NCBI RefSeq assembly: GCF_000314975.1 | Contig: NZ_BAEN01000021.1 | Span: 62,001-126,000 of the forward strand | Source: Aliiglaciecola lipolytica E3 | GTDB taxonomy: Bacteria; Pseudomonadota; Gammaproteobacteria; Enterobacterales; Alteromonadaceae | DNA length: 64,000 bases | Direction: 5' to 3' | In this document: one piece after another, positions 27,967 to 36,164 of the stretch | Layout: every line of letters begins with the position of its first letter | How positions within the stretch are numbered: the first letter of the stretch is position 1 | Translations under genes and position numbers: made by a program | Notes under the pieces: model-generated | Told to the model about the DNA's origin: nothing | Database searches by the model: none | The model's input: only the letters and a program-made list of their open reading frames with translations

Positions 27967-28863
27967 TTAGCATTCATCCCAATAGGGTTGTTCGCCAAAG
28001 TAATCAACGAAATAATCGATAAATACGCGCACCTTAGGTGCCATTAATCTGGAGCTAGGAAATACTGCCCAGATTTCTGATTCAGATATTAACGGGTAGT
28101 CTGTTAAGATTGGGATAAGGGTTTTCTCACGTAACTGTTGATAGACACTCCAGGTTGACGCGACAGTGATACCCAACCCAGAAATACAAGCATCTCGCGT
28201 GGCTTCACCATTGTCAGTACTAAATTTACTTTTCACTTTCACCGAAACATTTTCAGCACCTGTATTAAAACTCCAGGTTTCCAGTCCAACCAGCGTAATG
28301 CAGTTGTGTTCAGCTAGTTTAGATGGGGAGGTGGGTTCACCAAATTTGCTCAGGTAAGCAGGAGAGGCGCAAACGATGCGTTTGTCAGAAGCTAGTTTTT
28401 TTGCAATTAACGTGGAATCTTTCAAGGCAGCATCACGGATGGCAATATCAAACCCGCCTTCAACTAAATCGACAATCGTATCGGATAACCTAAGATCTAT
28501 GTTCAGATCTGGGTATTGCTCTAAAAATTCATTTAACGCGGGTACTAAATGCATGCGACCAAAGGAGGCGGGAGCGGTGATTCGAAGGGTTCCTTGAGGG
28601 GTGATTTTCCCTACACCTACCGCTGCTTTAGCGGACTCAACGCTCAACAAAACATTTTCAGCGTGGGGTAGGAATACTTTACCTTCTTCAGTTAAAGAGA
28701 CTTTGCGCGTGGTACGGTGAACCAATCGAACACCTAAGTTTTCTTCTAGTTTATTTATATAATTGCTCGAAACTGCGGGAGACAACTTAAATTCCGCCCC
28801 AGCAGCGCTGATGTTGTGCGTGGCCGCCAAACGTACAAATAATTTTAGGTGATCTAAGTTCAT
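27967..28863 (-). CDS. LysR family transcriptional regulator
   Basis: A 298-residue LysR-type regulator: winged helix-turn-helix (residues 1-60, ATHNISAAGAEFKLSPAVSS) and a periplasmic-binding-protein-like effector domain (about 88-290). The sequence is nearest to the subgroup controlling NAD(P)H quinone oxidoreductases and similar genes. It is divergent from a zinc-type oxidoreductase gene, with 109 bp between starts holding a 10-bp inverted repeat, so that gene is its probable target. Confidence 0.9.
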   Translation of the reverse strand: MNLDHLKLFVRLAATHNISAAGAEFKLSPAVSSNYINKLEENLGVRLVHRTTRKVSLTEEGKVFLPHAENVLLSVESAKAAVGVGKITPQGTLRITAPASFGRMHLVPALNEFLEQYPDLNIDLRLSDTIVDLVEGGFDIAIRDAALKDSTLIAKKLASDKRIVCASPAYLSKFGEPTSPSKLAEHNCITLVGLETWSFNTGAENVSVKVKSKFSTDNGEATRDACISGLGITVASTWSVYQQLREKTLIPILTDYPLISESEIWAVFPSSRLMAPKVRVFIDYFVDYFGEQPYWDEC

Positions 28864-28919
28864 AGCGTTTCAATTATCAATAATATGTAAAAAGTGATTT
28901 AATTCTAACTCGCATTATC

Positions 28920-28956
28920 AATTTATGCATTTGTAATTATACTTGTTGCATAAATT
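28920..28956. promoter_or_regulatory. Inverted repeat in LysR/oxidoreductase promoter region
   Basis: Perfect 10-bp arms AATTTATGCA (28920-28929) and TGCATAAATT (28947-28956) separated by 17 bp, immediately upstream of the oxidoreductase ribosome-binding site (GAGGAG at 28961). A TATACT at 28938-28943 lies between the arms. It is a candidate operator for the divergent LysR regulator, although the half-site spacing is unusual for LysR. Confidence 0.45.
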
Positions 28957-28972
28957 AATTGAGGAGCTAAAA

Positions 28973-29959
28973 ATGAAAGCAATGATTATTAAAGAGTTTG
29001 GTGGAACGGATAAATTTGAAACGGCCGAAGTTGCAAAACCTGAAGTAACAGCGGGTCATGTTCTGATTAAAATTGCTGCTACTAGTGTAAACACTGTCGA
29101 TACTATGTTACGCCAGATGGGGAATGATTTGCCGATTGCTCCACCTTTGCCTGCTATTCTAGGTATGGACTTCGCAGGTACAGTAGAAGCAGTAGGAGAG
29201 GGCGTTACAGATTACACTGTCGGTGATGAAGTATATGGTTGCGCCGGTGGTTTAGCAGATTTACAAGGTACATTAACCGAGTATATCGTAGCAGATGCGA
29301 ATTTGATTGCCCTTAAAGCTAATAATCTTTCTATGCGTGAAGCGGCGGCGATCCCATTATGTGGCATTACGGCCTACGAAGGGTTGCAGCGTGCAGGCAT
29401 CAAAGCTGGACAATCTGTACTTGTTCACGGTGGCTCAGGTGGTGTAGGACATCTAGCTTTGCAACTTGCGAAGTATTTCGGTGCTAACGTTTATTCAACC
29501 GGCGGCGGAGATAAACAGTTGGCATTAATTGAAAAGCTTGGTGCAGTATCAATAAACTATAAAACCGAAACCGTTGAAGATTATGTAGCTAAACATACAG
29601 ATAATGCTGGATTTGAATTAATTTTTGACTCTGTGGGTGGAGCAAATATTCAATCTTCATTTAAAGCTGCGGCACTTAATGGGCAAATAGCGACTACCGT
29701 ATCTATGTTAGAAATGGATTTGACTGAAGCGCACTTTAAAGGTTTATCGTTACACGTCGTATTTATGTTGATCCCGATGTTGCATAACGTCAAACGTGCT
29801 GAACACGGTTTTATTCTTAAAGAATTAACTAAGATCATCGAAGCAGGCCAGTTGGTTCCTGTGTTAGATGAAAATCATTTCAGCCTTGAGCAAGTTGGCG
29901 CAGCCCATTACAGACTTGCGAGTGGTGAAGGTCTTGGTAAAGTTGTTGTAGAAATTTAA
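28973..29959 (+). CDS. Zinc-type alcohol dehydrogenase-like/quinone oxidoreductase
   Basis: A 328-residue MDR-superfamily NADPH oxidoreductase. ATG 28973 has GAGGAG six bases upstream; the frame extends to 28943 without support. The GroES-like N-terminal domain has LGMDFAGTVEAVGEGV and YTVGDEVYG; the Rossmann domain has VLVHGGSGGVGHLALQLAK. Catalytic zinc cysteines are lacking, which suggests quinone or enal reductase activity. Its divergence from a LysR gene suggests induction by a substrate or electrophile. Confidence 0.88.
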   Translation: MKAMIIKEFGGTDKFETAEVAKPEVTAGHVLIKIAATSVNTVDTMLRQMGNDLPIAPPLPAILGMDFAGTVEAVGEGVTDYTVGDEVYGCAGGLADLQGTLTEYIVADANLIALKANNLSMREAAAIPLCGITAYEGLQRAGIKAGQSVLVHGGSGGVGHLALQLAKYFGANVYSTGGGDKQLALIEKLGAVSINYKTETVEDYVAKHTDNAGFELIFDSVGGANIQSSFKAAALNGQIATTVSMLEMDLTEAHFKGLSLHVVFMLIPMLHNVKRAEHGFILKELTKIIEAGQLVPVLDENHFSLEQVGAAHYRLASGEGLGKVVVEI

Positions 29960-29973
29960 ACCTGTCGACAATT

Positions 29974-30002
29974 GAAGCAGGCTATTATTTATGGTCTGCT
30001 TC
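29974..30002 (+). terminator. Possible terminator after oxidoreductase
   Basis: Arms GAAGCAG and CTGCTTC with a 15-base loop, 15 bp after the stop codon. The T-rich stretch is a few bases further on, so this is a weak candidate. Confidence 0.4.
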
Positions 30003-30071
30003 ACATTCCTCTGTTTTATTGTCGCTCACAACTATGCTGTCATTCGGATTAAGCTTGCCAATTGCATTATC

Positions 30072-30088
30072 TGTACCGAATGGTAACA
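30072..30088. promoter_or_regulatory. TetR operator in front of the tetR-family gene
   Basis: TGTACCGAATGGTAACA, 34 bp upstream of the regulator start, is the same dyad as two sites before the decarboxylase-family gene (TGTACC-4 bp-GGTACA), with an extra base in the right arm. It fits autorepression. Confidence 0.65.
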
Positions 30089-30121
30089 TAACCTAAGTTT
30101 TATGCTGTAGGAGTAGTTAGG

Positions 30122-30724
30122 GTGGCAAGTGGTCGCAAATTAGAATTCGATTCAGATATCGCACTTGATGCTGCTATGCATACATTTTGGCAGAAAGGGT
30201 ACGTGGGTTCTTCGTTAAGCGATTTGATCTCAAGTATGGGCATTAATAAGCCTAGTATGTACCGCACGTTTGGTAATAAAGAAGCGCTTTTTGTGAAAGC
30301 TACTCAACGTTATCTTGATACAAAAATGAAGCCTCATTTAGCATTATTGCATGCTCCTAATATCAGTTTAAAGCAACGCTTGAAGAATCACATGATGTCT
30401 ATTGTTAGCATGCAGTGCGACAGCGAGCGTGCATACGGATGTTATTTAGCCCTGTGTCAGTCTGAATTGGTCAGTGGCAGCATACCAGTCGATGCAGAAC
30501 AATTGCTCAAAGACGCAGAAATGCTTCCAAAACAGCTTTATGCTGAATTGTTTAAAGATGATCCCGAGGCGATTGAATTGGGACTAGACAAAAACGCACA
30601 AGCGAATGGTTTAAGTCTTTATACTTTATTAAAAGGTACCGCATCAATGGCCCGCTCTGGAGTGTCTATTGCTGAGTTAGAATATGCGGTAGATAGTATC
30701 CTCAAAGGCATAGGTCTAGATTAA
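30122..30724 (+). CDS. TetR/AcrR family transcriptional regulator
   Basis: A 200-residue repressor starting at GTG 30122 with TAGGAG eight bases upstream. The N-terminal helix-turn-helix (about residues 10-55) contains SSLSDLISSMGINKPSMYRTFGNKEALF. The C-terminal domain has the cysteine-bearing MQCDSERAYGCYLALCQSE segment typical of regulators near oxidoreductase and AhpD-like genes. Matching palindromes upstream of itself and of the next gene indicate that it represses both. Confidence 0.92.
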   Translation: MASGRKLEFDSDIALDAAMHTFWQKGYVGSSLSDLISSMGINKPSMYRTFGNKEALFVKATQRYLDTKMKPHLALLHAPNISLKQRLKNHMMSIVSMQCDSERAYGCYLALCQSELVSGSIPVDAEQLLKDAEMLPKQLYAELFKDDPEAIELGLDKNAQANGLSLYTLLKGTASMARSGVSIAELEYAVDSILKGIGLD

Positions 30725-30871
30725 CTATTTGCTCAGTTTAGTATTTTGTAGATATAGAATCTAAACCATCTCCTGCGGTACTAAGCGTGTTTCTAAGACA
30801 CTAATCATATCTATTTTTTTAACTTTCCCATTGAAGATTCTCGTCGCTCAAGATAGCAATTTTGCAAGCTG

Positions 30872-30899
30872 TTGACTTTAATGTACCGATTGGTACAAT
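30872..30899 (+). promoter_or_regulatory. Sigma-70 promoter of the carboxymuconolactone-decarboxylase-family gene
   Basis: TTGACT (30872-30877) and TACAAT (30894-30899) separated by 16 bp. The spacer and -10 are covered by the TetR operator at 30882-30897, so repressor binding would exclude RNA polymerase. Confidence 0.7.
30882..30897. promoter_or_regulatory. TetR operator 1 upstream of decarboxylase-family gene
   Basis: TGTACCGATTGGTACA: perfect 6-bp arms TGTACC/GGTACA around a 4-bp centre. It overlaps the promoter spacer and -10. Confidence 0.75.
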
Positions 30900-30910
30900 G
30901 CGTTTCATAT

Positions 30911-30926
30911 TGTACCAATCGGTATT
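30911..30926. promoter_or_regulatory. TetR operator 2 upstream of decarboxylase-family gene
   Basis: TGTACCAATCGGTATT, the reverse-complement form of operator 1 with the last two bases changed, centred 29 bp further downstream, just after the expected transcription start. Two sites suggest cooperative or looped repression. Confidence 0.68.
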
Positions 30927-31019
30927 TAATTAATGCGTGCGAATTACATTTAGTTTTTGAGTATTCAGCATGTGCCGTAAAAGCGATTTACCTAATTTGA
31001 ATCAACTTGGAGAAACCCC

Positions 31020-31574
31020 ATGACAACATTGACAATTCACAGTATTGAAACTGCACCACAAGAAAGTAAACCGCAACTTGAAAAGTCGGTTGAAGCATTC
31101 GGAATGTTACCGAATTTACATGGAGTATTAGCTAGTTCTCCGAATACACTTGAAGGATATCGACAATTGCATGAATTATTCTCAAATTCGTCATTTAATG
31201 CAGAAGAACTGACAGTTGTTTGGCAAGCAATTAATGTAGAGCACGAGTGCCACTATTGTGTCCCTGCTCACACTGGTATTGCGCATTCAATGAAGGTCGA
31301 TTCTAGTTTGATTGATGCACTACGAAACGAACAGTCTATGCCTAACGAAAAGCTGCAGGCATTGTATGATACCACGTTAATACTTGTGCGAAATCGTGGC
31401 CATATTAGCCAACAAGAATTAGATAACTTTTATTCAGCAGGCTATGGTGAGCAACAGGTTTTAGAAATAATTCTTGGCCTAGCGCAAAAAGTGATTAGTA
31501 ATTACACCAACCATATTGCAAACACGCCAGTTGATAAACCATTTGAAAAGTTTGCTTGGAATAAAGCGAAATAA
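31020..31574 (+). CDS. Carboxymuconolactone decarboxylase family protein (AhpD-like)
   Basis: A 184-residue helical protein of the CMD/AhpD superfamily. The redox-type active-site signature is EHECHYCVPAHTGIA, with a CxxC pair (CHYC) and the downstream histidine, so alkylhydroperoxidase-like activity is more likely than muconolactone chemistry. ATG 31020 is preceded by GGAG at 31009-31012. Controlled by the upstream TetR-type regulator through two operators, it is probably a small detoxification unit. Confidence 0.87.
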   Translation: MTTLTIHSIETAPQESKPQLEKSVEAFGMLPNLHGVLASSPNTLEGYRQLHELFSNSSFNAEELTVVWQAINVEHECHYCVPAHTGIAHSMKVDSSLIDALRNEQSMPNEKLQALYDTTLILVRNRGHISQQELDNFYSAGYGEQQVLEIILGLAQKVISNYTNHIANTPVDKPFEKFAWNKAK

Positions 31575-31603
31575 TAATTTTTAAAAAGAATACGATTTAA
31601 TGC

Positions 31604-31643
31604 AAAAATTGGTTGTTGCCTACACAGGCTACAACCAATTTTA
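31604..31643 (+). terminator. Terminator after the decarboxylase-family gene
   Basis: Long hairpin with arms AAAATTGGTTGTTGCC and GGCTACAACCAATTTT (one T-T mismatch), 6-base loop, ending in TTTTA about 40 bp after the stop codon. Confidence 0.8.
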
Positions 31644-31728
31644 TCTGAAAGAATTGTTTTACATTCAATAACCTATTCGTCCAAAGGAAAACATTGGCGC
31701 TAAGGTTGATTAAATTTAGTTGTAAGCC

Positions 31729-32448
31729 CTAATCTTTAGTAATTAAGTTCGTGTCTAGATCGGCAAAAAATGTGTTAATTCGATCTGCATTTTTACCTAA
31801 ATCACTTCGGCCAACACGTGATTTACTGCGCATATCAACATCAGTTAATTGTCCGTTTTGACGAATTCGAATGACAACATCATCTTTAAAACCAAACCAT
31901 TGAGTTGTATCTGTTGCTTCGATTATTCCGCGTGTTTTATCAGAATTGACGATATCCCATCCCAAGGTGTTAGCCGATACTAAAGCAGCATCAAATACTT
32001 GATTTTGGTTTTGAGAATACTGTTTTGTTGTTAATCCTGGATATGCTCTACGTTGCTCAACTGCAGTTTCGGGACCTGCGTACTCCGATGGATTAGGTGC
32101 ATCGATTCTAAGAGGCACGATAGCTTCAAATTGCGGCGGAGTGGATAAATCCGTAGATATATCGTGAATTGCAGGTACTGATTTTCCTTTCATCATCATA
32201 CTTAATGGGAACGCTACGGCAACGATAGCAAACACAAAGGCAATACCAGTTCCAAGCCAAGACATCGATTTTCTAGCAAAAATAAGTTGGATTAATATGA
32301 GTACTAGTGCTGCAATACCCACGTATACGCCCCAGCGCATAGTAGTGAAGGCCACGCCTAACGACATTATTTCAAACTTATATAGCGGGCCAGGTAAGGC
32401 GACCATTAAAATAGCTATCAAGCTAAATAGGCTAATTAAGACTTTCAT
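31729..32448 (-). CDS. DUF1499 family membrane protein
   Basis: A 239-residue protein with three hydrophobic segments in the first 90 residues (about 1-20, 37-58, 65-85) followed by a soluble DUF1499 domain (about 105-235; SANTLGWDIV, RGIIEATDTTQWFGFKDDVVIRI, DVDMRSKSRVGRSDLG). Function unknown; the family is widespread in Proteobacteria and often annotated only by number. The ATG has GGAG at 32456-32459 on the opposite strand sense. It is co-directional with mscS 133 bp upstream. Confidence 0.88.
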   Translation of the reverse strand: MKVLISLFSLIAILMVALPGPLYKFEIMSLGVAFTTMRWGVYVGIAALVLILIQLIFARKSMSWLGTGIAFVFAIVAVAFPLSMMMKGKSVPAIHDISTDLSTPPQFEAIVPLRIDAPNPSEYAGPETAVEQRRAYPGLTTKQYSQNQNQVFDAALVSANTLGWDIVNSDKTRGIIEATDTTQWFGFKDDVVIRIRQNGQLTDVDMRSKSRVGRSDLGKNADRINTFFADLDTNLITKD

Positions 32449-32581
32449 ATGTGTTCTCCATTATTATTATTTATTCATTTTGTTTTTAAACTTGCAAATG
32501 GTTAATAATCACCCGCAATAATAAGCGTTCGCTTCAAAGTTTAACATTAGCGTGAATGAGTTATATTTGTATAAAGTCTGC

Positions 32582-33544
32582 TTATTCTTTGACGTCTTCA
32601 TAGCGCACCGGTATTGGTTCATTAAATGTTAGCGTACGATAAGGGAATGGAATTTCAATACCCGCATCATCTAAGGCTTGTTTAATTGCGCCCACTACCT
32701 CACTGCGAGATTTCCTTTCACCTAGAGGGGTAGGATCAGCCCACCAAGTCACTTCAATATCGATTGAACTACTACCGAAGGCATTTAGAAATACTTCAAC
32801 ACCCTTATCTTTTACGATCAAATCACATTGCTCTACCGCTTCTTTTATAATTGGCAATGCGGCGCGAGCGTCTTCAGAATATGCAACTCCAGTCATTAAT
32901 TGCATACGACGACTATCTTCATGGGTTAGTACAAAAACTGGGTTTTTAAATAAAAACGAGTTCGGCAAAACCACAAGCTCACCATCTGGACGACGAAGCT
33001 CTGTCATTCTCACCGAGATATTTTCAACTCGGCCCAAAATATCCTCGCATTCAATAAAGTCACCTTTTTCGAACGGATATTTCCATAGTAATAAAATACC
33101 GGCGAAAAAATTCTCAAAGATTTCTTTAAACGCAAAACCGATAGCGACCGAGGCTAAACCTAATCCACCTATTGCTTTAGCTGGCGTAAGCCCTGGGAAT
33201 ATCACCATAGCAGCCAATAGAATACCTAGTATCCATACGATGATTCTTACAATTCGTTGGGTTAACTCTCTAAGAGAACCTCGCATCTTACTACGACCGG
33301 TCATATTGCCGATTAATTTACTCACCAGCGTGGAAGCCAAACCCGTAATTAGCAGTATTATTAAAGCGACAATAATATAAGGCGTGTGTGCGATAAAATC
33401 ATACCAAATATCTAGCACTGTCTCTTGTAAGGTTTGGCTTGCAGCTTCAACTGAAAAGACTGGCGGATCATTTGCGACTTCTTTTTCTTCTTGCGCTAGA
33501 TTTGTAAACGAAATGAATAATAAAATTAGCAGGGCGAAACGCAT
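32582..33544 (-). CDS. MscS-family small-conductance mechanosensitive channel
   Basis: A 320-residue channel that should open under membrane tension to release solutes on hypo-osmotic shock. A short signal-like segment (1-17) precedes three membrane helices (about 55-75, 97-117, 125-150). The pore-lining TM3 region reads GGLGLASVAIGFAFKEIFENFF, followed by the beta domain (KGDFIECEDILGRVENI) and a C-terminal alpha/beta domain. Length is near E. coli MscS (286). Confidence 0.92.
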   Translation of the reverse strand: MRFALLILLFISFTNLAQEEKEVANDPPVFSVEAASQTLQETVLDIWYDFIAHTPYIIVALIILLITGLASTLVSKLIGNMTGRSKMRGSLRELTQRIVRIIVWILGILLAAMVIFPGLTPAKAIGGLGLASVAIGFAFKEIFENFFAGILLLWKYPFEKGDFIECEDILGRVENISVRMTELRRPDGELVVLPNSFLFKNPVFVLTHEDSRRMQLMTGVAYSEDARAALPIIKEAVEQCDLIVKDKGVEVFLNAFGSSSIDIEVTWWADPTPLGERKSRSEVVGAIKQALDDAGIEIPFPYRTLTFNEPIPVRYEDVKE

Positions 33545-33690
33545 ATTTGCTGCTCCTTAATCGACGCTTAATTGCGCTCAGTCTTTTTACTGTTTAAACG
33601 AATATATAGTTCATTAAAATAATCGACGATTGCTGTTTTTCCACATGTTTTGCATGGGGCTTTGCAATTTAATATTGTCGTGCCAAACAT

Positions 33691-34848
33691 TTACTCTGAG
33701 TCTGGATTCGAATTTGTATTATCTGACTCACTTTCGCTTGTCTCTTCTGGATTAATCGAAAAAAGATCTTCAATATCCATTTGCAATGCTTCAATAAATG
33801 CATTTCGTAGCATAGATAAAATCGCCGCGAACGTTTCTGTTTCAGTATCAGATAAAGTGCCTGAAATAGGTACTCTCGCAGCAATTAAATTCTCTTCGTC
33901 GTTTTCTAACAAAGTACCTAACAAATCAGTTAAACCTTCAAAGATGGCAACGAAGATATTGTCTCCATCTTTTTCAATATCTTCTCGCCAAGAAAGTATT
34001 TCCATATTATATATTCCAGCTTTGGCGTAGCCGTCAATTTTTCCATTTTCTGAGACTAACTCTAACGCACCATCAACACTACCTGCTTCAATGTCAATTG
34101 GAGTGTACGTTTTAATGACGTTATCTAGGTATGTCACCGGAAACTTCGCGACGGTAAGATCTAAATTAAATGTCGGTTTTTGTGCAAAAGGGTCGATGTT
34201 ACCCGCTAATGTTACCGGTGCTGCATCCATTAACTTTGCAGATAATTGGAACTCACTAACAAGTGGCTTACCTAGCTCCTTGCTATTGGTAATGTTACTT
34301 ATCTGCCCCTGTACTTCACTTAACCGAGTTTCACTTTCCACTTCATCATTTATGTTCTTTAATGCCATTTCACCGTCGAATATTGTAATTTTATCAATCG
34401 AAAATGGGACTAAATTTTGTGTTAATCCTACCCAAGTAGATTGTTTTTTTACTTCTTCATTTTGTATATCTTGGGTATTTTCACGATCCTCTAGATAAAT
34501 TTTCGGTTGGTAAAACGTCAACTCACTAACAATATTGCCGCGTAGCAATGCTGACCACAAAATGGATATATCCATTTTTTTTACACTAATTAAAGGTCTA
34601 GCATCATCTGTTTCGCCTACAACATACAAATTGATGTCTTCGATTTGATAAGCACCTCGATACAGGTGTAAATCCACATCGCCAACTTGGCCACTAAGGC
34701 CATCCGTAGATGCTATGGTGTTATTAATAAACCGCTGCACAAAATAAGGTGCAGATACTCTTGCTAGTAGCAAAATGACTAAAGTACATAGCACTGTAAT
34801 GCTGATGTATTTTCTTGATTTAGACGAATATATCTTTTTTAGTAACAT
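33691..34848 (-). CDS. DUF748/AsmA-like envelope protein
   Basis: A 385-residue protein with an N-terminal membrane helix (about residues 16-33) and a periplasmic part resembling DUF748, part of the AsmA-like superfamily thought to handle lipids between membranes. Visible family traits are DLHLYRGAYQIEDINL and the SVKKMDISILWSALLRGNIVSEL repeat-like strand. It is much shorter than typical AsmA or YhdP proteins. The C-terminal 40 residues are acidic and serine-rich. Co-directional with mscS and the DUF1499 gene, it may belong to an envelope-stress group. Confidence 0.75.
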   Translation of the reverse strand: MLLKKIYSSKSRKYISITVLCTLVILLLARVSAPYFVQRFINNTIASTDGLSGQVGDVDLHLYRGAYQIEDINLYVVGETDDARPLISVKKMDISILWSALLRGNIVSELTFYQPKIYLEDRENTQDIQNEEVKKQSTWVGLTQNLVPFSIDKITIFDGEMALKNINDEVESETRLSEVQGQISNITNSKELGKPLVSEFQLSAKLMDAAPVTLAGNIDPFAQKPTFNLDLTVAKFPVTYLDNVIKTYTPIDIEAGSVDGALELVSENGKIDGYAKAGIYNMEILSWREDIEKDGDNIFVAIFEGLTDLLGTLLENDEENLIAARVPISGTLSDTETETFAAILSMLRNAFIEALQMDIEDLFSINPEETSESESDNTNSNPDSE

Positions 34849-35240
34849 AAGTATTTCCTAAATAAAATTAGGCATAGCGAATGTAAGACTTACATTTTAG
34901 GTAATTCTTGCCCGTCAATAATGTGCAACTGATTCAGTCTTTATGCCCCTGCATTCTTAAATAAAGCTCAACAATTCAATGGCTTGTACATAAACTTTGA
35001 AATTTTTTGTTTTGCTAACAGTTTTAGCAATTACGCTTTAAATAAGAAGTTTGCAAAAAGCACACCGACCATTAATTGGTGTGGCATTGTCGCTGCTGTA
35101 AATCAGCTGAAACTAAGGAAGACAAGTATCCGTATGGCCGTATCCTCATCATATTTTCAATTCCTACGATACTGGCTATAGAGCTTAGGCACTGGAATGT
35201 AGATATAAGTTTCTGCCTAAAGCCAAAATGGCTTAACATT
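34849..35240. other. Intergenic region downstream of DUF6090-like gene
   Basis: About 390 bp, AT-rich. A 65-codon plus-strand frame at 34984 has no ribosome-binding site and no family features, so I do not call it. No hairpin of note. Confidence 0.45.
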
Positions 35241-35951
35241 TCAATCAGTTAATTCACTTAATTCCAATTTAAGCTTCTCCATTTTTATAACTAATTGCTC
35301 AAGTCGTGAAAGCAAAATAATCTGTATATGAGACTTATCTAAAAGATGCTTTACAAATTCCGGATTTGAGCGGAGTTGAGCAAGCGTGTTGGGTCCTACG
35401 TGGGCTACTAAACTTTGTATGTAGAGAAAATCAGAGTTAGTAAAATCAAAGTCTTCACGTTCTGAAATCACACCTGACATTAGCCTTAAAATATTGCGCC
35501 TTTCTTGATCTATGACGATTCCCGCTTGTTCCCTAGATGCGCGCATGTATTCGCCCACGGAACGACGAACGACTATGCCGTTTTCGTTAAGTGGGGGGGA
35601 TTGTATGAGCATATTTGCAGCGCTTAAGTTTGCGACATACTCCATGGAATAGGGAAAATATTCGATTTTTTTATATATTTCTTCTGGGGACAGTTCGACA
35701 AATTGATTAACATCCGAGACTAAAAACTTCTTTATGTTTTCAAGCGCGGTTTTATGGGAAGCGATAGCATCATTGGCCATGCTTGTATTGGATTCAATTT
35801 CAGAAATAACCGCGAGGATTATTTGCCGTTCCATCAATGCCTTTTGACGTTCTTGCCACCATGCATCGATTAAAAAGGCTAATAAAATACTGGCGATTAT
35901 TACCGTACCTTCGATGATACGGGGCATCCATTTTTGTCTGTTGAACACCAA
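35241..35951 (-). CDS. DUF6090-like single-pass membrane protein, second copy
   Basis: A 236-residue protein with the same design as that at 18029-18733: basic N-terminus, one membrane helix (about residues 12-28) ending ILLAFLIDAWWQERQK, then helical charged sequence that ends in a leucine-rich coil. The sequence similarity is concentrated in the helix boundary, so common ancestry is likely but distant. It lies 213 bp downstream of a class C beta-lactamase-fold hydrolase gene on the same strand, echoing the first locus with the order reversed. Function unknown. Confidence 0.65.
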   Translation of the reverse strand: MVFNRQKWMPRIIEGTVIIASILLAFLIDAWWQERQKALMERQIILAVISEIESNTSMANDAIASHKTALENIKKFLVSDVNQFVELSPEEIYKKIEYFPYSMEYVANLSAANMLIQSPPLNENGIVVRRSVGEYMRASREQAGIVIDQERRNILRLMSGVISEREDFDFTNSDFLYIQSLVAHVGPNTLAQLRSNPEFVKHLLDKSHIQIILLSRLEQLVIKMEKLKLELSELTD

Positions 35952-36164
35952 TCTGTCCTCACTCTAGATGGCTAATTCACCCGAGGGTGATTTGATTGAG
36001 TAGTTCGTATGCAGAATAGACGACATACTTGTTCACTTCAACTGAGATGATTTTCTACGCGCTCTCCTTGGTTTTTTCAAGTATGGGGAAGGGTAATCCA
36101 CGCACTGATAATGAATGTCAAAAGCTTAAATAATAACCGTTAAGTATTAATACATCGATTCATT

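Noticed and set aside
34984-35181. 65-codon plus-strand frame in an intergenic region
   Set aside because: Composition looks random, and there is no ribosome-binding site or neighbour support.
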